From: VRUE01 sp046733275
GTDB lineage: Bacteria; Actinomycetota; Thermoleophilia; Solirubrobacterales; 70-9
Reading direction: 5' to 3'
DNA length: 12,194 bases
NCBI GenBank assembly: GCA_046733275.1
Contig: JBKPOW010000101.1
Span: 1 to 12,194, forward strand
Part shown: positions 5,693 through 11,411 of the stretch, piece after piece
Numbering within the stretch: position 1 is the stretch's first letter
How the letters are laid out: the number at the start of each line of letters is the position of its first letter
The notes under the pieces: model-generated
The model's input: the letters and a program-made list of their open reading frames with translations, nothing else
The model's database searches: none
Told to the model about the DNA's origin: nothing
Program-made: the position numbers and the translations under genes

Positions 5693-5842
5693 ATGAGTGG
5701 CTTCATGACCCGTGTCGTTACCGATCGTGTTCGTGGCAAGCGGCCCGCGCCACCTCGCGCAATCGGCGCGGCGGTAATGGTCGGCACGACTGCTGGGGCG
5801 ATTACGTATCGCCTTCTGCGGCACCAGGCCTCACGGTCCTAG
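5693..5842 (+). CDS. 49-residue single-helix protein
   Basis: This short frame (MSGFMTRVVTDRVRGKRPAP, then a hydrophobic helix AIGAAVMVGTTAGAITYRLL, ending HQASRS) fills the gap between two larger genes. GAGGGG at 5681-5686 lies six bases before the ATG. It starts 15 bases after the SRPBCC stop and ends 14 bases before the next start, so operon spacing supports it. The basic N-terminal half and the single Gly/Ala-rich helix (about residues 24-42) suggest membrane or surface association. It resembles the next gene product in layout (basic arm, Gly/Ala helix, Tyr-Arg after it). No function can be assigned. Confidence 0.6.
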   Translation: MSGFMTRVVTDRVRGKRPAPPRAIGAAVMVGTTAGAITYRLLRHQASRS

Positions 5843-5856
5843 GTGGAGAAAAGGAG

Positions 5857-6090
5857 ATGGCGGTCGACGTCAACCGGATCGCCAGGGCGGCGCTCGAATC
5901 CTTCCTAGGGCAGGAGGAGGGCGAGCAGCCTGCGCGGCAGAGCGAGAGCCGAAACCACCACTTCGGCGGCGTCGGCGCGGTCGCCGTGGGCGTTGGGCTC
6001 GCGGTCGCGGCGCGGGCCGCTTACAACCGTGTTCGCCGCATCGACCTGGAGCGGGTGGCGGGGGCCGTCGAGGACAAGCTTGGGGGATGA
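5857..6090 (+). CDS. 77-residue gas-vesicle-cluster-type small protein with one Gly/Ala helix
   Basis: The protein begins MAVDVNRIARAALESFLGQE, has an acidic/polar linker (residues 19-35), a Gly/Val/Ala hydrophobic helix (about 37-55, GGVGAVAVGVGLAVAARAAY) and an amphipathic end, RRIDLERVAGAVEDKLGG. I recall similar short proteins, with an R-x-ALE-x-FL opening and a Gly/Ala helix, inside actinobacterial gas-vesicle clusters, but this is memory and not a search. GGAG at 5845-5848 lies eight bases before the ATG. It follows the 49-residue gene by 14 bases. The next gene is 183 bases away with a promoter in between, so this may end a first transcription unit. The helix could insert in a membrane or lie on a hydrophobic surface. 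The function is unknown. Confidence 0.7.
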   Translation: MAVDVNRIARAALESFLGQEEGEQPARQSESRNHHFGGVGAVAVGVGLAVAARAAYNRVRRIDLERVAGAVEDKLGG

Positions 6091-6134
6091 AGTTGGCCGC
6101 GCTGGCAAAAACTTGGACTGGGGCTGGGCTCTCG

Positions 6135-6160
6135 GTTTGTCCCACATTTGGCACGGGTAC
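6135..6160 (+). promoter_or_regulatory. SigB/SigF-type general-stress promoter
   Basis: GTTT (6135-6138) and GGGTAC (6155-6160) are separated by 16 bases, a full match to the GTTT-N12-17-GGGTA(T/C) pattern of SigB/SigF promoters. Transcription would start near 6167-6170, leaving a leader of about 105 bases before ATG 6274. It would drive the two repeat proteins, the 104-residue protein and the CsbD protein, the last being the classical SigB-controlled family. I see no gene in the remainder of the 6091-6273 gap. Confidence 0.6.
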
Positions 6161-6273
6161 CGCAGCCAGACAGGGATTTTGAACCAAGGTGGGCCTGCTC
6201 GGATCGCGTGTTGGGCTCGGCCTTGCTGAGCCGACGGGGGGCAACAAACGCAACTGAGGAGAACCACAGCCCA

Positions 6274-6981
6274 ATGGCGGAGAAAAAAGGCAATGGAAAG
6301 TCCACGTCTTCCCGACGCACGCGTTCTAAGCGCGAGTTCCCCGACTACTCGATCGTCGACCCGCACGAGCTTCCCGACGGTCCGGACGTCCTCCTCGACG
6401 TCCCAGTCGTCAAGATCGACGAAATCGACATCGAGGTTGACGACTTGCGGGCGCAGGTCGCGGTCATTGCGGAGGTGCGCGATCTGGTGGAAATCAGTGT
6501 CGGCGCCGACGTCAGCCTCGCCGAAGTGGAGCTGAAGATCGAGGGCGTTGAGGCGCAAGCGCTTTTGAAGGCGAGGCTCGACAACGTCGCCCTGATCCTC
6601 GAGCGTGTGCTGACGTCGCTGGATCGCAACCCGGAGTTGCTCGAAGGGATTGGTCGCGCGGCCGAGGAGATTGGTGAAGGTGCCGGGCACCTCGTCGGCG
6701 AGGCCGGCGAGGCCGTTGAGGATGTCGGCGAAGGTGCCGGCGGCGCGGTAGAGGACGTGGGCCAAGGCGCCGGCCAAGCGGTCGGTCAGATCGGCGAAGG
6801 GGCCGGCCAGGCTGTCGGACAGGTTGGAGAAGGCGCGAATCAGGCTCTCCAGAGCGTTGGCCAAGGAGCCCAGCAGGGCGTCGCCGGGGTTGGTCAAGGA
6901 GCCCGCCAGGCAACCGAGGGTCTCGCCCAAGGCCAGGCCGGTGGCGGCGGTCAGGCACAGGGGGAAGGGGGCGGTAAATGA
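6274..6981 (+). CDS. Repeat protein A of the gas-vesicle-cluster type (hendecad repeats)
   Basis: This 235-residue protein has a Lys/Arg-rich N-terminus (1-21), a conserved alpha/beta-looking core (about 29-131) and a repeat tail. The core includes PDVLLDVPVVKIDEIDIEVD, a middle with AQVAVIAEVRDLVEISVGAD, and GVEAQALLKARLDNVALILE followed by LDRNPELL. The core aligns end to end with the next protein, so the two are paralogues. Residues 134-220 contain about eight near-exact 11-residue units of the type GEGAGQAVGQV, then a Gly/Gln tail. No signal peptide is present. I recall this core from actinobacterial gas-vesicle clusters as a conserved hypothetical protein. ATG 6274 is chosen because GAGGAGA lies upstream at 6256-6262 and the longer frame from 6148 overlaps the promoter. 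The stop overlaps the next start as ATGA. The function is unknown. Confidence 0.8.
   Translation: MAEKKGNGKSTSSRRTRSKREFPDYSIVDPHELPDGPDVLLDVPVVKIDEIDIEVDDLRAQVAVIAEVRDLVEISVGADVSLAEVELKIEGVEAQALLKARLDNVALILERVLTSLDRNPELLEGIGRAAEEIGEGAGHLVGEAGEAVEDVGEGAGGAVEDVGQGAGQAVGQIGEGAGQAVGQVGEGANQALQSVGQGAQQGVAGVGQGARQATEGLAQGQAGGGGQAQGEGGGK
6673..6930 (+). repeat. 33-base tandem coding repeats, array A
   Basis: About eight in-frame units of 33 bases each encode G(E/Q)GA(G/N/Q)(Q/G/R)A(V/L/T)xx(V/I/L), with one shorter 7-residue unit (GEAVEDV) near the start. Periodicity is strict at protein level and looser at DNA level. The repeats lie within repeat protein A. Confidence 0.8.
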
Positions 6982-8207
6982 TGGCTCCGCAGCAGACCAA
7001 ATCTTCGCCGGGCTCGAAAACTACGGCGAGGACGAGCAAAGACGTCAAAGCCCCTCAGCGCGGCCAGCGCAAAGGCCGGCGCGCGTCGGAAAAGTCCGGC
7101 AAGTACCGCTTCGCGCAGAACGTCGCCGAGGTGGGAACCGCCGCCGAGCGCGAGTACGAGGCGTATGCGCTCTCTGGCATAGAGGACCCGCGCGGGGATC
7201 CCGACGTCCTCCTGGATGTGCCCGCGCTCAAGGTCGACTCGATCCATCTCGACCTCGACAACCTCGACGCCCGGGTGGCGCTGAGAGCCCAGGTCCTGGA
7301 CCTGGTCAAACTCAACGCCGGGGTCGACGCGCATCTCGGCAAGCTCCGCATCGACATCAAAGGGGTCGAGGCGCAGGCGCTGCTGAAAGTCCGCCTCGAT
7401 CGCGTTGCGGCGATCGTCGACCGCGTCCTCACCACCGTCGACCGCAATCCAGAGCTCGTGCAGAGCCTCGGGCGGACGATCGAAGACGTCGGCCGCGGCT
7501 CCGGGAAGGCTCTCGGCGAGACCGGCGAGGCGGTCGAGGACGTCGGCGAAGGCGCCGGCGGAGCTGTTCAGGACGCGGGGTCCGGAGCCGGCCAGGCTGT
7601 CGGCGAGATCGGCGAAGGAGCCAATCAGGCGGTCGGCCAGCTCGGCGAAGGTGCCGGGCAGGCCGTGGGCGATGTCGGCCAGGGCGCCGGCCAGGCCGTC
7701 GGCGACGTCGGCGAAGGGGCCGGCCAGGCTGTCGGCAATGTCGGCCAGACGGCCGAGGGGCTCGGTCAGGTGGCCGGTCAGGCCGGCCAGGCAGTCGGTC
7801 AGGCCGGCCAGGGCGTCGGTGAGGCAGCGGGTGGTGTCGCCGAGGGCGCGGGCGGCGCCGTCGGGGAGGTTGACCAGGCGGCAGCGAACCTACTCGGAGG
7901 AAACGGGGGCGGTGGCGGAGTTGCCGACGCGAGCGCGGGCGGCATCGCCAAGCTTGCGGCCAAAATGGTCGCGCAGGAGCTGAAGTCCGCTGCAGCGGGC
8001 GAGGCGAAGGAGCTCGGCCTGGCCGCGGCCCGCAAGGCCAAAGAGGTCGGTGAGCGACGCAAGGAGCGCAAAGCCGAGGAGCTGAACGCGACCGAGGCAG
8101 CGATGAGGACCGCCGGGGAGCTGGAGGTGGACCTCGAAGACGTCGAGGGCACCGGACCGGAAGGCCGGATCACGATCCGCGACGTCAGGCAGGCCCAGGA
8201 GGCCTAA
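6978..8207 (+). CDS. Repeat protein B: hendecad repeats plus C-terminal E3-binding (PSBD) domain
   Basis: This 409-residue paralogue of the preceding protein has a basic N-terminus (1-40), a conserved core (about 70-175, with PDVLLDVPALKVDSIHLDLD, GVEAQALLKVRLDRVAAIVD and VDRNPELVQSLG), and an 11-residue repeat tract at 180-300 with about eleven units such as GEGAGQAVGDV. A Gly-rich hinge follows near 300-320, then a charged helical region at 325-368. Residues 370-409 match the peripheral subunit-binding domain of 2-oxo-acid dehydrogenase E2 subunits: ATEAAMRTAGELEVDLEDVE, then GTGPEGRITIRDV. That domain normally docks E1 or E3, so a protein-docking role is likely here. It starts inside the stop of protein A (ATGA overlap), which indicates translational coupling and suggests balanced amounts. 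It could coat a gas-vesicle or other hydrophobic surface, but this is inference. Confidence 0.8.
   Translation: MMAPQQTKSSPGSKTTARTSKDVKAPQRGQRKGRRASEKSGKYRFAQNVAEVGTAAEREYEAYALSGIEDPRGDPDVLLDVPALKVDSIHLDLDNLDARVALRAQVLDLVKLNAGVDAHLGKLRIDIKGVEAQALLKVRLDRVAAIVDRVLTTVDRNPELVQSLGRTIEDVGRGSGKALGETGEAVEDVGEGAGGAVQDAGSGAGQAVGEIGEGANQAVGQLGEGAGQAVGDVGQGAGQAVGDVGEGAGQAVGNVGQTAEGLGQVAGQAGQAVGQAGQGVGEAAGGVAEGAGGAVGEVDQAAANLLGGNGGGGGVADASAGGIAKLAAKMVAQELKSAAAGEAKELGLAAARKAKEVGERRKERKAEELNATEAAMRTAGELEVDLEDVEGTGPEGRITIRDVRQAQEA
7515..7876 (+). repeat. 33-base tandem coding repeats, array B
   Basis: About eleven 33-base in-frame units encode GEGAGQAVGDV-like hendecads. The middle units are almost identical (GEGAGQAVGDV, GQGAGQAVGDV, GEGAGQAVGNV), suggesting recent unit duplication. 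The outer units are more diverged, and one unit is a residue short (GQTAEGLGQV). Confidence 0.85.
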
Positions 8208-8209
8208 CT

Positions 8210-8524
8210 ATGGCGAGAAAGGGCAATCCCGATCGCGTTAAGGACGCCGATGTCGAGATCGGCGCAAGCGTCCAGGCGAAGCGATTGCGCTTTCGAGAGA
8301 AGCCGCAGACGCGGGTCGAGCTCCACGGAGAGTTGCACGAGCCCGAAGGCCACGGGGAGTTGGGAACGGCCTCCGGAAGCGAGCGCCAGAACCTTCCAGA
8401 CGAGGTCGAGCCGGGGGTTACCTACCGGGACGTTCGCGTTCGTTGGCGGGCTGCGGCGCGACTCCGGGAGCAGGGTTCCTTGGAGAACGCCGAGGAACCC
8501 GGGCAGGACCGGAAAAAGCAATAG
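8210..8524 (+). CDS. 104-residue conserved protein of the gas-vesicle-cluster type
   Basis: The 104-residue protein is hydrophilic with no helix for membrane insertion. Readable blocks are VKDADVEIGASVQAKRLRFR (about 10-29), RVELHGELHEPEGHGEL, SGSERQNLPDEVEPGVTYRD (about 56-75) and VRVRWRAAARLR, ending in a charged tail. From memory, the pattern RLRF(x)n-SGSER-NLP-V-PGVTYRDVRV recurs in a short protein of actinobacterial gas-vesicle clusters. Its first half looks like beta strands and may form a small sandwich. AGGAGG at 8198-8203 is six bases before the ATG, and the gene begins two bases after the stop of repeat protein B, so it is cotranscribed and probably translationally coupled. No biochemical function is known to me. 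Confidence 0.75.
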   Translation: MARKGNPDRVKDADVEIGASVQAKRLRFREKPQTRVELHGELHEPEGHGELGTASGSERQNLPDEVEPGVTYRDVRVRWRAAARLREQGSLENAEEPGQDRKKQ

Positions 8525-8542
8525 CTCAAGGAGGATTCAAAG

Positions 8543-8722
8543 ATGAAAAGCAAGGCGAGAGACAAGAGCGGTGGCACCATGGACAGGGCTCGCGGCCGAG
8601 CGCGCGAGGCCGCATCCGCACTAAAAGGCGACCCGCAAGGCAAGGCAGAAGGCCAAGCTCGCCAAGCGAAGGGCACCGCGCGCAAGAAGAAAGGCCACTT
8701 GCGCGATCTGTTCAAGCGCTGA
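8543..8722 (+). CDS. CsbD family stress protein
   Basis: This 59-residue protein, MKSKARDKSGGTMDRARGRA, continues with REAASALKGDPQGKAEGQAR, QAKGTARKKKGHLRDLFKR. The ordered pieces match the CsbD family: D(K/R)A(K/R)GR-x-(K/R)EA, L-x-GD, (K/R)AEG-A-QAKG, and the K-K-K-GHL-DLFK ending of the short actinobacterial form. CsbD was named as controlled by SigB in Bacillus subtilis; its molecular function is unknown, and the protein is small, hydrophilic and probably cytoplasmic. AGGAGG at about 8529-8534 precedes the ATG by eight bases, and the gene lies 18 bases after the preceding one. It is thus likely the last gene of the unit started by the SigB-like promoter at 6135-6160. ATG 8579 could be an alternative start, but the first has the better ribosome site. 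Confidence 0.85.
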   Translation: MKSKARDKSGGTMDRARGRAREAASALKGDPQGKAEGQARQAKGTARKKKGHLRDLFKR

Positions 8723-8770
8723 TTCCTAGAGGGTCAGGCGCTGCTCGCGGATCTCATGGCGCCTGTCGGT

Positions 8771-8794
8771 GTTAGCGGCCCCATCGCCGGGTAA
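8771..8794 (+). promoter_or_regulatory. Possible third SigB-like promoter
   Basis: GTTA (8771-8774) and GGGTAA (8789-8794) are 14 bases apart. Both elements differ by one base from GTTT and GGGTA(T/C). Transcription would begin near 8801, just ahead of ATG 8811, which supports that start for the membrane gene. The call is weak on its own and gains weight only from the two stronger matches in the window. Confidence 0.3.
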
Positions 8795-8810
8795 TTGGAT
8801 CAAGATCCTT

Positions 8811-9554
8811 ATGCAAATAGCCGCCGTCGAAATCTCCGAGAGCCTCCAGCGTGCGCTGGATGACCTGATCGCCTTCCTTCCACGGCTGATCGGCTTCCTG
8901 ATCGTCCTCCTGATCGGCTACCTCGTAGCCAAGGCCCTGCAGAAGCTCGTCGCCGTGGGGCTCGAGAAGATCGGCACCGACCGCGCTGTCCGATCGGGTC
9001 CGAGTGGCGAGTACGTTCAGAGGATGGTCCCTGACGTCTCGCCCTCGGACTTGATCGGCCGCGCCGTCTTCTGGTTCATATTCCTGGGCGCCCTCTCGAT
9101 TGCGATCAGCTCTCTCGGCATCGCCGCCCTCAACGAATTCATCGCCGACGTCTTCAACTACCTGCCAAACATCATCGTCGCGATCTTGATCGCTGTAGTG
9201 GCGATCCCGATCGCGGGAGGCCTCGCGAAGCTCGCCGAGCGCACCTGGGGCGACAGCCCGATGGGCAAAGTGATGGCCCCGGCGATTCCCGCGCTCGTTC
9301 TCGGCATTGCGGTGTTCATGATCCTCAACCAGCTACGCATTGCGACCGACATCGTCGTGATCACCTACGCCGCCCTGATGGGCGCCGTGGCCTTGGGGGT
9401 CGCCCTCGCCTTCGGTCTCGGCGGGCGCGACGTCGCTTCCCGCATGCTCGAGGAGGCCTACCGCCGAGGACAGGCCGAGCGGGCGAGGGCCAAAGTAGGC
9501 AGCGGCGCCCCTGAGGCCCAGCCGACGGGAGATAAACCGCCCCCTGGTCCGTGA
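8811..9554 (+). CDS. MscS-type TM-helix domain membrane protein, without channel beta domain
   Basis: This 247-residue integral membrane protein has four to five hydrophobic segments. The first block, SLQRALDDLIAFLPRLIGFL plus IVLLIGYLVAKALQKLV, is the conserved TM-helix repeat (PF05552 type) found in mechanosensitive-channel relatives. A second copy appears as VFNYLPNIIVAILIAVVAIP and GGLAKLAERTWG. The last helix pair ends ALGVALAFGLGGRDVASRML, as in this family, then a charged cytoplasmic tail to PPPGP. The MscS pore helix and cytoplasmic beta domain are absent, so calling it a working channel would overstate the evidence. The start is set at ATG 8811; GTG 8769 would add 14 residues and overlap the candidate promoter. 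It is 88 bases after csbD-like DNA, so it could be read through from that unit or have its own promoter. A role in envelope or osmotic stress is inference. Confidence 0.8.
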   Translation: MQIAAVEISESLQRALDDLIAFLPRLIGFLIVLLIGYLVAKALQKLVAVGLEKIGTDRAVRSGPSGEYVQRMVPDVSPSDLIGRAVFWFIFLGALSIAISSLGIAALNEFIADVFNYLPNIIVAILIAVVAIPIAGGLAKLAERTWGDSPMGKVMAPAIPALVLGIAVFMILNQLRIATDIVVITYAALMGAVALGVALAFGLGGRDVASRMLEEAYRRGQAERARAKVGSGAPEAQPTGDKPPPGP

Positions 9555-9611
9555 TTCTTCGCACTCCGACGTACCCCTGACGTGCTCGACGACCAGGAGG
9601 AAAGCGAAGCC

Positions 9612-10031
9612 ATGACGAAGCGGGCGAGCGGCTCGAAAGAAGGAGAGGGAGGAGACTCTCCCTCTCACCTGATAGACGCGAGGATCGAGGAACTGGGTGA
9701 CTGGCGGGGAGAGACGCTCGCCCGAATCCGGGATCTCGTCAAGCAGGCCGACCCCGAGGTGGTCGAGGAGTGGAAATGGAGAGGTGTTCCGGTGTGGTAC
9801 CACGCCGGCATGATCTGCACCGGTGAGACGTACAAGAACGCGGTGAAGATGACCTTTGCCAAGGGTGCCTCGCTGGAGGACCCTGCGGGCCTCTTCAACT
9901 CCAGCCTCGAGGGCAACACCAGGCGTGCGATCGATTTCCACGAGGGCGACGAGATCGATGGAGAGGCGTTGAAGGCGCTGATTCGCGCCGCCGTGTTACT
10001 GAACACGTCCTCAGCCGGCCAGGCGAAGTAA
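9612..10031 (+). CDS. DUF1801 domain protein
   Basis: This 139-residue cytoplasmic protein has the DUF1801 (YdhG/YjbR-like) fold signature. Helix 1 reads LIDARIEELGDWRGETLARI, then KQADPEVVEEWKWRGVPVWY (the EEWKW-x-PVW motif), then MICTGETYKNAVKMTFAKGA and a final strand-helix with RRAIDFHEGDEIDGEALKAL. Size is normal for the family, preceded by a charged 20-residue extension rich in Ser, Lys and Glu. Family function is not established; the fold is shared with DNA-binding-like and metal-chaperone-like proteins. ATG 9612 is chosen because AGGAGG lies at 9595-9600; the GTG at 9582 lies upstream of that site. It is 57 bases after the membrane gene and 27 bases before the kinase gene, so the three may form one operon. 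Confidence 0.85.
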   Translation: MTKRASGSKEGEGGDSPSHLIDARIEELGDWRGETLARIRDLVKQADPEVVEEWKWRGVPVWYHAGMICTGETYKNAVKMTFAKGASLEDPAGLFNSSLEGNTRRAIDFHEGDEIDGEALKALIRAAVLLNTSSAGQAK

Positions 10032-10058
10032 TTGCCGCTGAGCGGGTAGAGGAAACGC

Positions 10059-11381
10059 GTGGCCGGCGCGATCGCCAGCGGAGAGCGGCTGAAGGACCGC
10101 TACCGGCTCGAGCGGACGCTCGGGCGCGGCGGGATGGCCGCCGTCTGGCTCGGACACGACGAGACGCTCGACCGGCCGGTCGCGGTAAAGGTGCTCTCCG
10201 ACACGATTGCCTCCGATCCGGGCTTCGTGGCGCGATTCCGGCGCGAGGCGCGTACGGCGGCGGGGCTTTCGCACCCCAACCTGGTGGGGGTCTACGACTT
10301 CTCCGACGAGGGGGAGCGGCCTTACCTGGTGATGCAGTTCGTGCCGGGGGAGAACCTTGCCTCGCGCCTCGAACGGGGGGAGCCGGTCGACCGCGACCAG
10401 CTGGCGCGGGAACTGCTCGACGCCCTCTCCCACATCCACCAGGCCGGGATTTTGCACCGCGACATCAAGCCCGCCAACATCATCATCGAACCGAACGGGA
10501 CAGCGAAGTTGATCGATTTCGGGATCGCCCTGCCCCGCGACGCGACCTCGCTGACGAGCACGGGCCTCGTGCTCGGGACCGAGCGCTACGTCGCGCCGGA
10601 GGTGATGGAAGGCCAGCAGGCGACTGAGCGATCTGACCTCTATTCCTGCGGCCTGGTGTTGCGGTCGTGCGAGGGGCAGTGCTCGCGGGCCCTCGCGGCT
10701 CTGGTCGCCGCGATGACCAGCAAGGACGCCCGCGATCGCCCCCTCTCCGCGGCGCACGCGCTCGCACAGCTCGAACAGCGGAACGCCGCGGTCGAACGGC
10801 CGACGGAGGTCTTGAACCCGTCCGGCTCCGGAATAGACCCGTCCGGCTCCGGAAGCGGCCGCCGGAAGATCGCCGCAACGATTCTCGGCTTGGTCGCTGC
10901 TGCGGCAGTTGTCGCCGTAGTTGCGTTGAGCGGCGGCGACGACTCGGCGGGCGGCGGTGGCCAGCGGGCGGGCGGTGACCGGCAGGCGGCGCGAGGCGCG
11001 GAGCAGTCCGCCCCGCCGTCCGAGACGACGACGGGAGCGGAGACCGCTCCGCCACCGGAGCCCTCCGGGAGCGACCCCGCACGCGGCGCCGCCCTCAACG
11101 AACAGGGCTTCGCGATGGTCCAGGCGGGCGAATACCAGGCGGCGGTGCCGGTCCTCGAAGAGGCGGTCAACTCCTTCCCGGAAGGGACGAACGACCTCGA
11201 TTACGCCTACGCGCTCTTCAACCTCGGCAATGCCCTGCGCCTCAGCGGTAGGCCCGAAGAGGCGATCCCGGTCCTCGAACGACGGCTGGAAATCCCCAAC
11301 CAGGAAGGCGCGGTGCGCGAAGAGCTGGAAGCGGCCTATGCCGAAGCCGACGAACCTACCTCGCTCGCTCCTCTGCCCTGA
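10059..11381 (+). CDS. Transmembrane Ser/Thr protein kinase with external TPR domain
   Basis: This is a 440-residue Hanks-type kinase of the PknB-like class. The Gly-rich loop is GRGGMA (22-27) and the catalytic lysine is K44 in VAVKVL. The catalytic loop is HRDIKPAN (H133-D135, Asn following), the metal-binding motif is DFG at 153-155, and APE-like VAPEVM comes later. The C-lobe is compact: DLYSCG is followed almost directly by LRSCEGQCSRALAALVAAMT and RDRPLS, so the region between subdomains IX and XI is about 30 residues shorter than usual. A transmembrane helix lies at about 271-291. Beyond it is a Gly/Ala/Pro linker, then residues 341-430 with TPR-like helices (LNEQGFAMVQAGEYQAAVPV; YALFNLGNALRLSGRPEEAI). 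Hence the kinase faces the cytoplasm and the TPR domain faces outside, a sensor layout. GTG 10059 has GAGGAAA just upstream. Substrates are unknown; the neighbouring glycosyltransferase could be one, but this is speculation. Confidence 0.9.
   Translation: MAGAIASGERLKDRYRLERTLGRGGMAAVWLGHDETLDRPVAVKVLSDTIASDPGFVARFRREARTAAGLSHPNLVGVYDFSDEGERPYLVMQFVPGENLASRLERGEPVDRDQLARELLDALSHIHQAGILHRDIKPANIIIEPNGTAKLIDFGIALPRDATSLTSTGLVLGTERYVAPEVMEGQQATERSDLYSCGLVLRSCEGQCSRALAALVAAMTSKDARDRPLSAAHALAQLEQRNAAVERPTEVLNPSGSGIDPSGSGSGRRKIAATILGLVAAAAVVAVVALSGGDDSAGGGGQRAGGDRQAARGAEQSAPPSETTTGAETAPPPEPSGSDPARGAALNEQGFAMVQAGEYQAAVPVLEEAVNSFPEGTNDLDYAYALFNLGNALRLSGRPEEAIPVLERRLEIPNQEGAVREELEAAYAEADEPTSLAPLP
10817..10854 (+). 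repeat. Two 17-base direct repeats in the kinase juxtamembrane linker
   Basis: CCCGTCCGGCTCCGGAA occurs at 10817-10833 and again at 10838-10854, a period of 21 bases (seven codons) encoding N/D-PSGSG-x. It makes a short flexible linker just before the transmembrane helix. It is a minor in-frame duplication. Confidence 0.85.
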
Positions 11382-11411
11382 ATATCGAGGGCTTCCGCCG
11401 TTCTACACCCG

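Noticed and set aside
5905..6930. A 341-residue minus-strand frame
   Set aside because: It mirrors the codons of repeat protein A and crosses the SigB-like promoter region; no recognisable motif.
6824..7822. A 332-residue plus-strand frame in the +1 register across the repeat genes
   Set aside because: It is an Arg/Gly/Pro-rich read-out of the 33-base repeats in the wrong frame; the true frames have ribosome sites and paralogous cores.
6673..7876. CRISPR-like array suggested by the regular 33-base repeats
   Set aside because: The repeats are contiguous, in frame and without spacers, and they encode hendecads within two clear coding sequences.
8811..9554. A working MscS mechanosensitive channel
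   Set aside because: Only the TM-helix repeats are present; the pore helix and cytoplasmic beta domain of MscS are missing.
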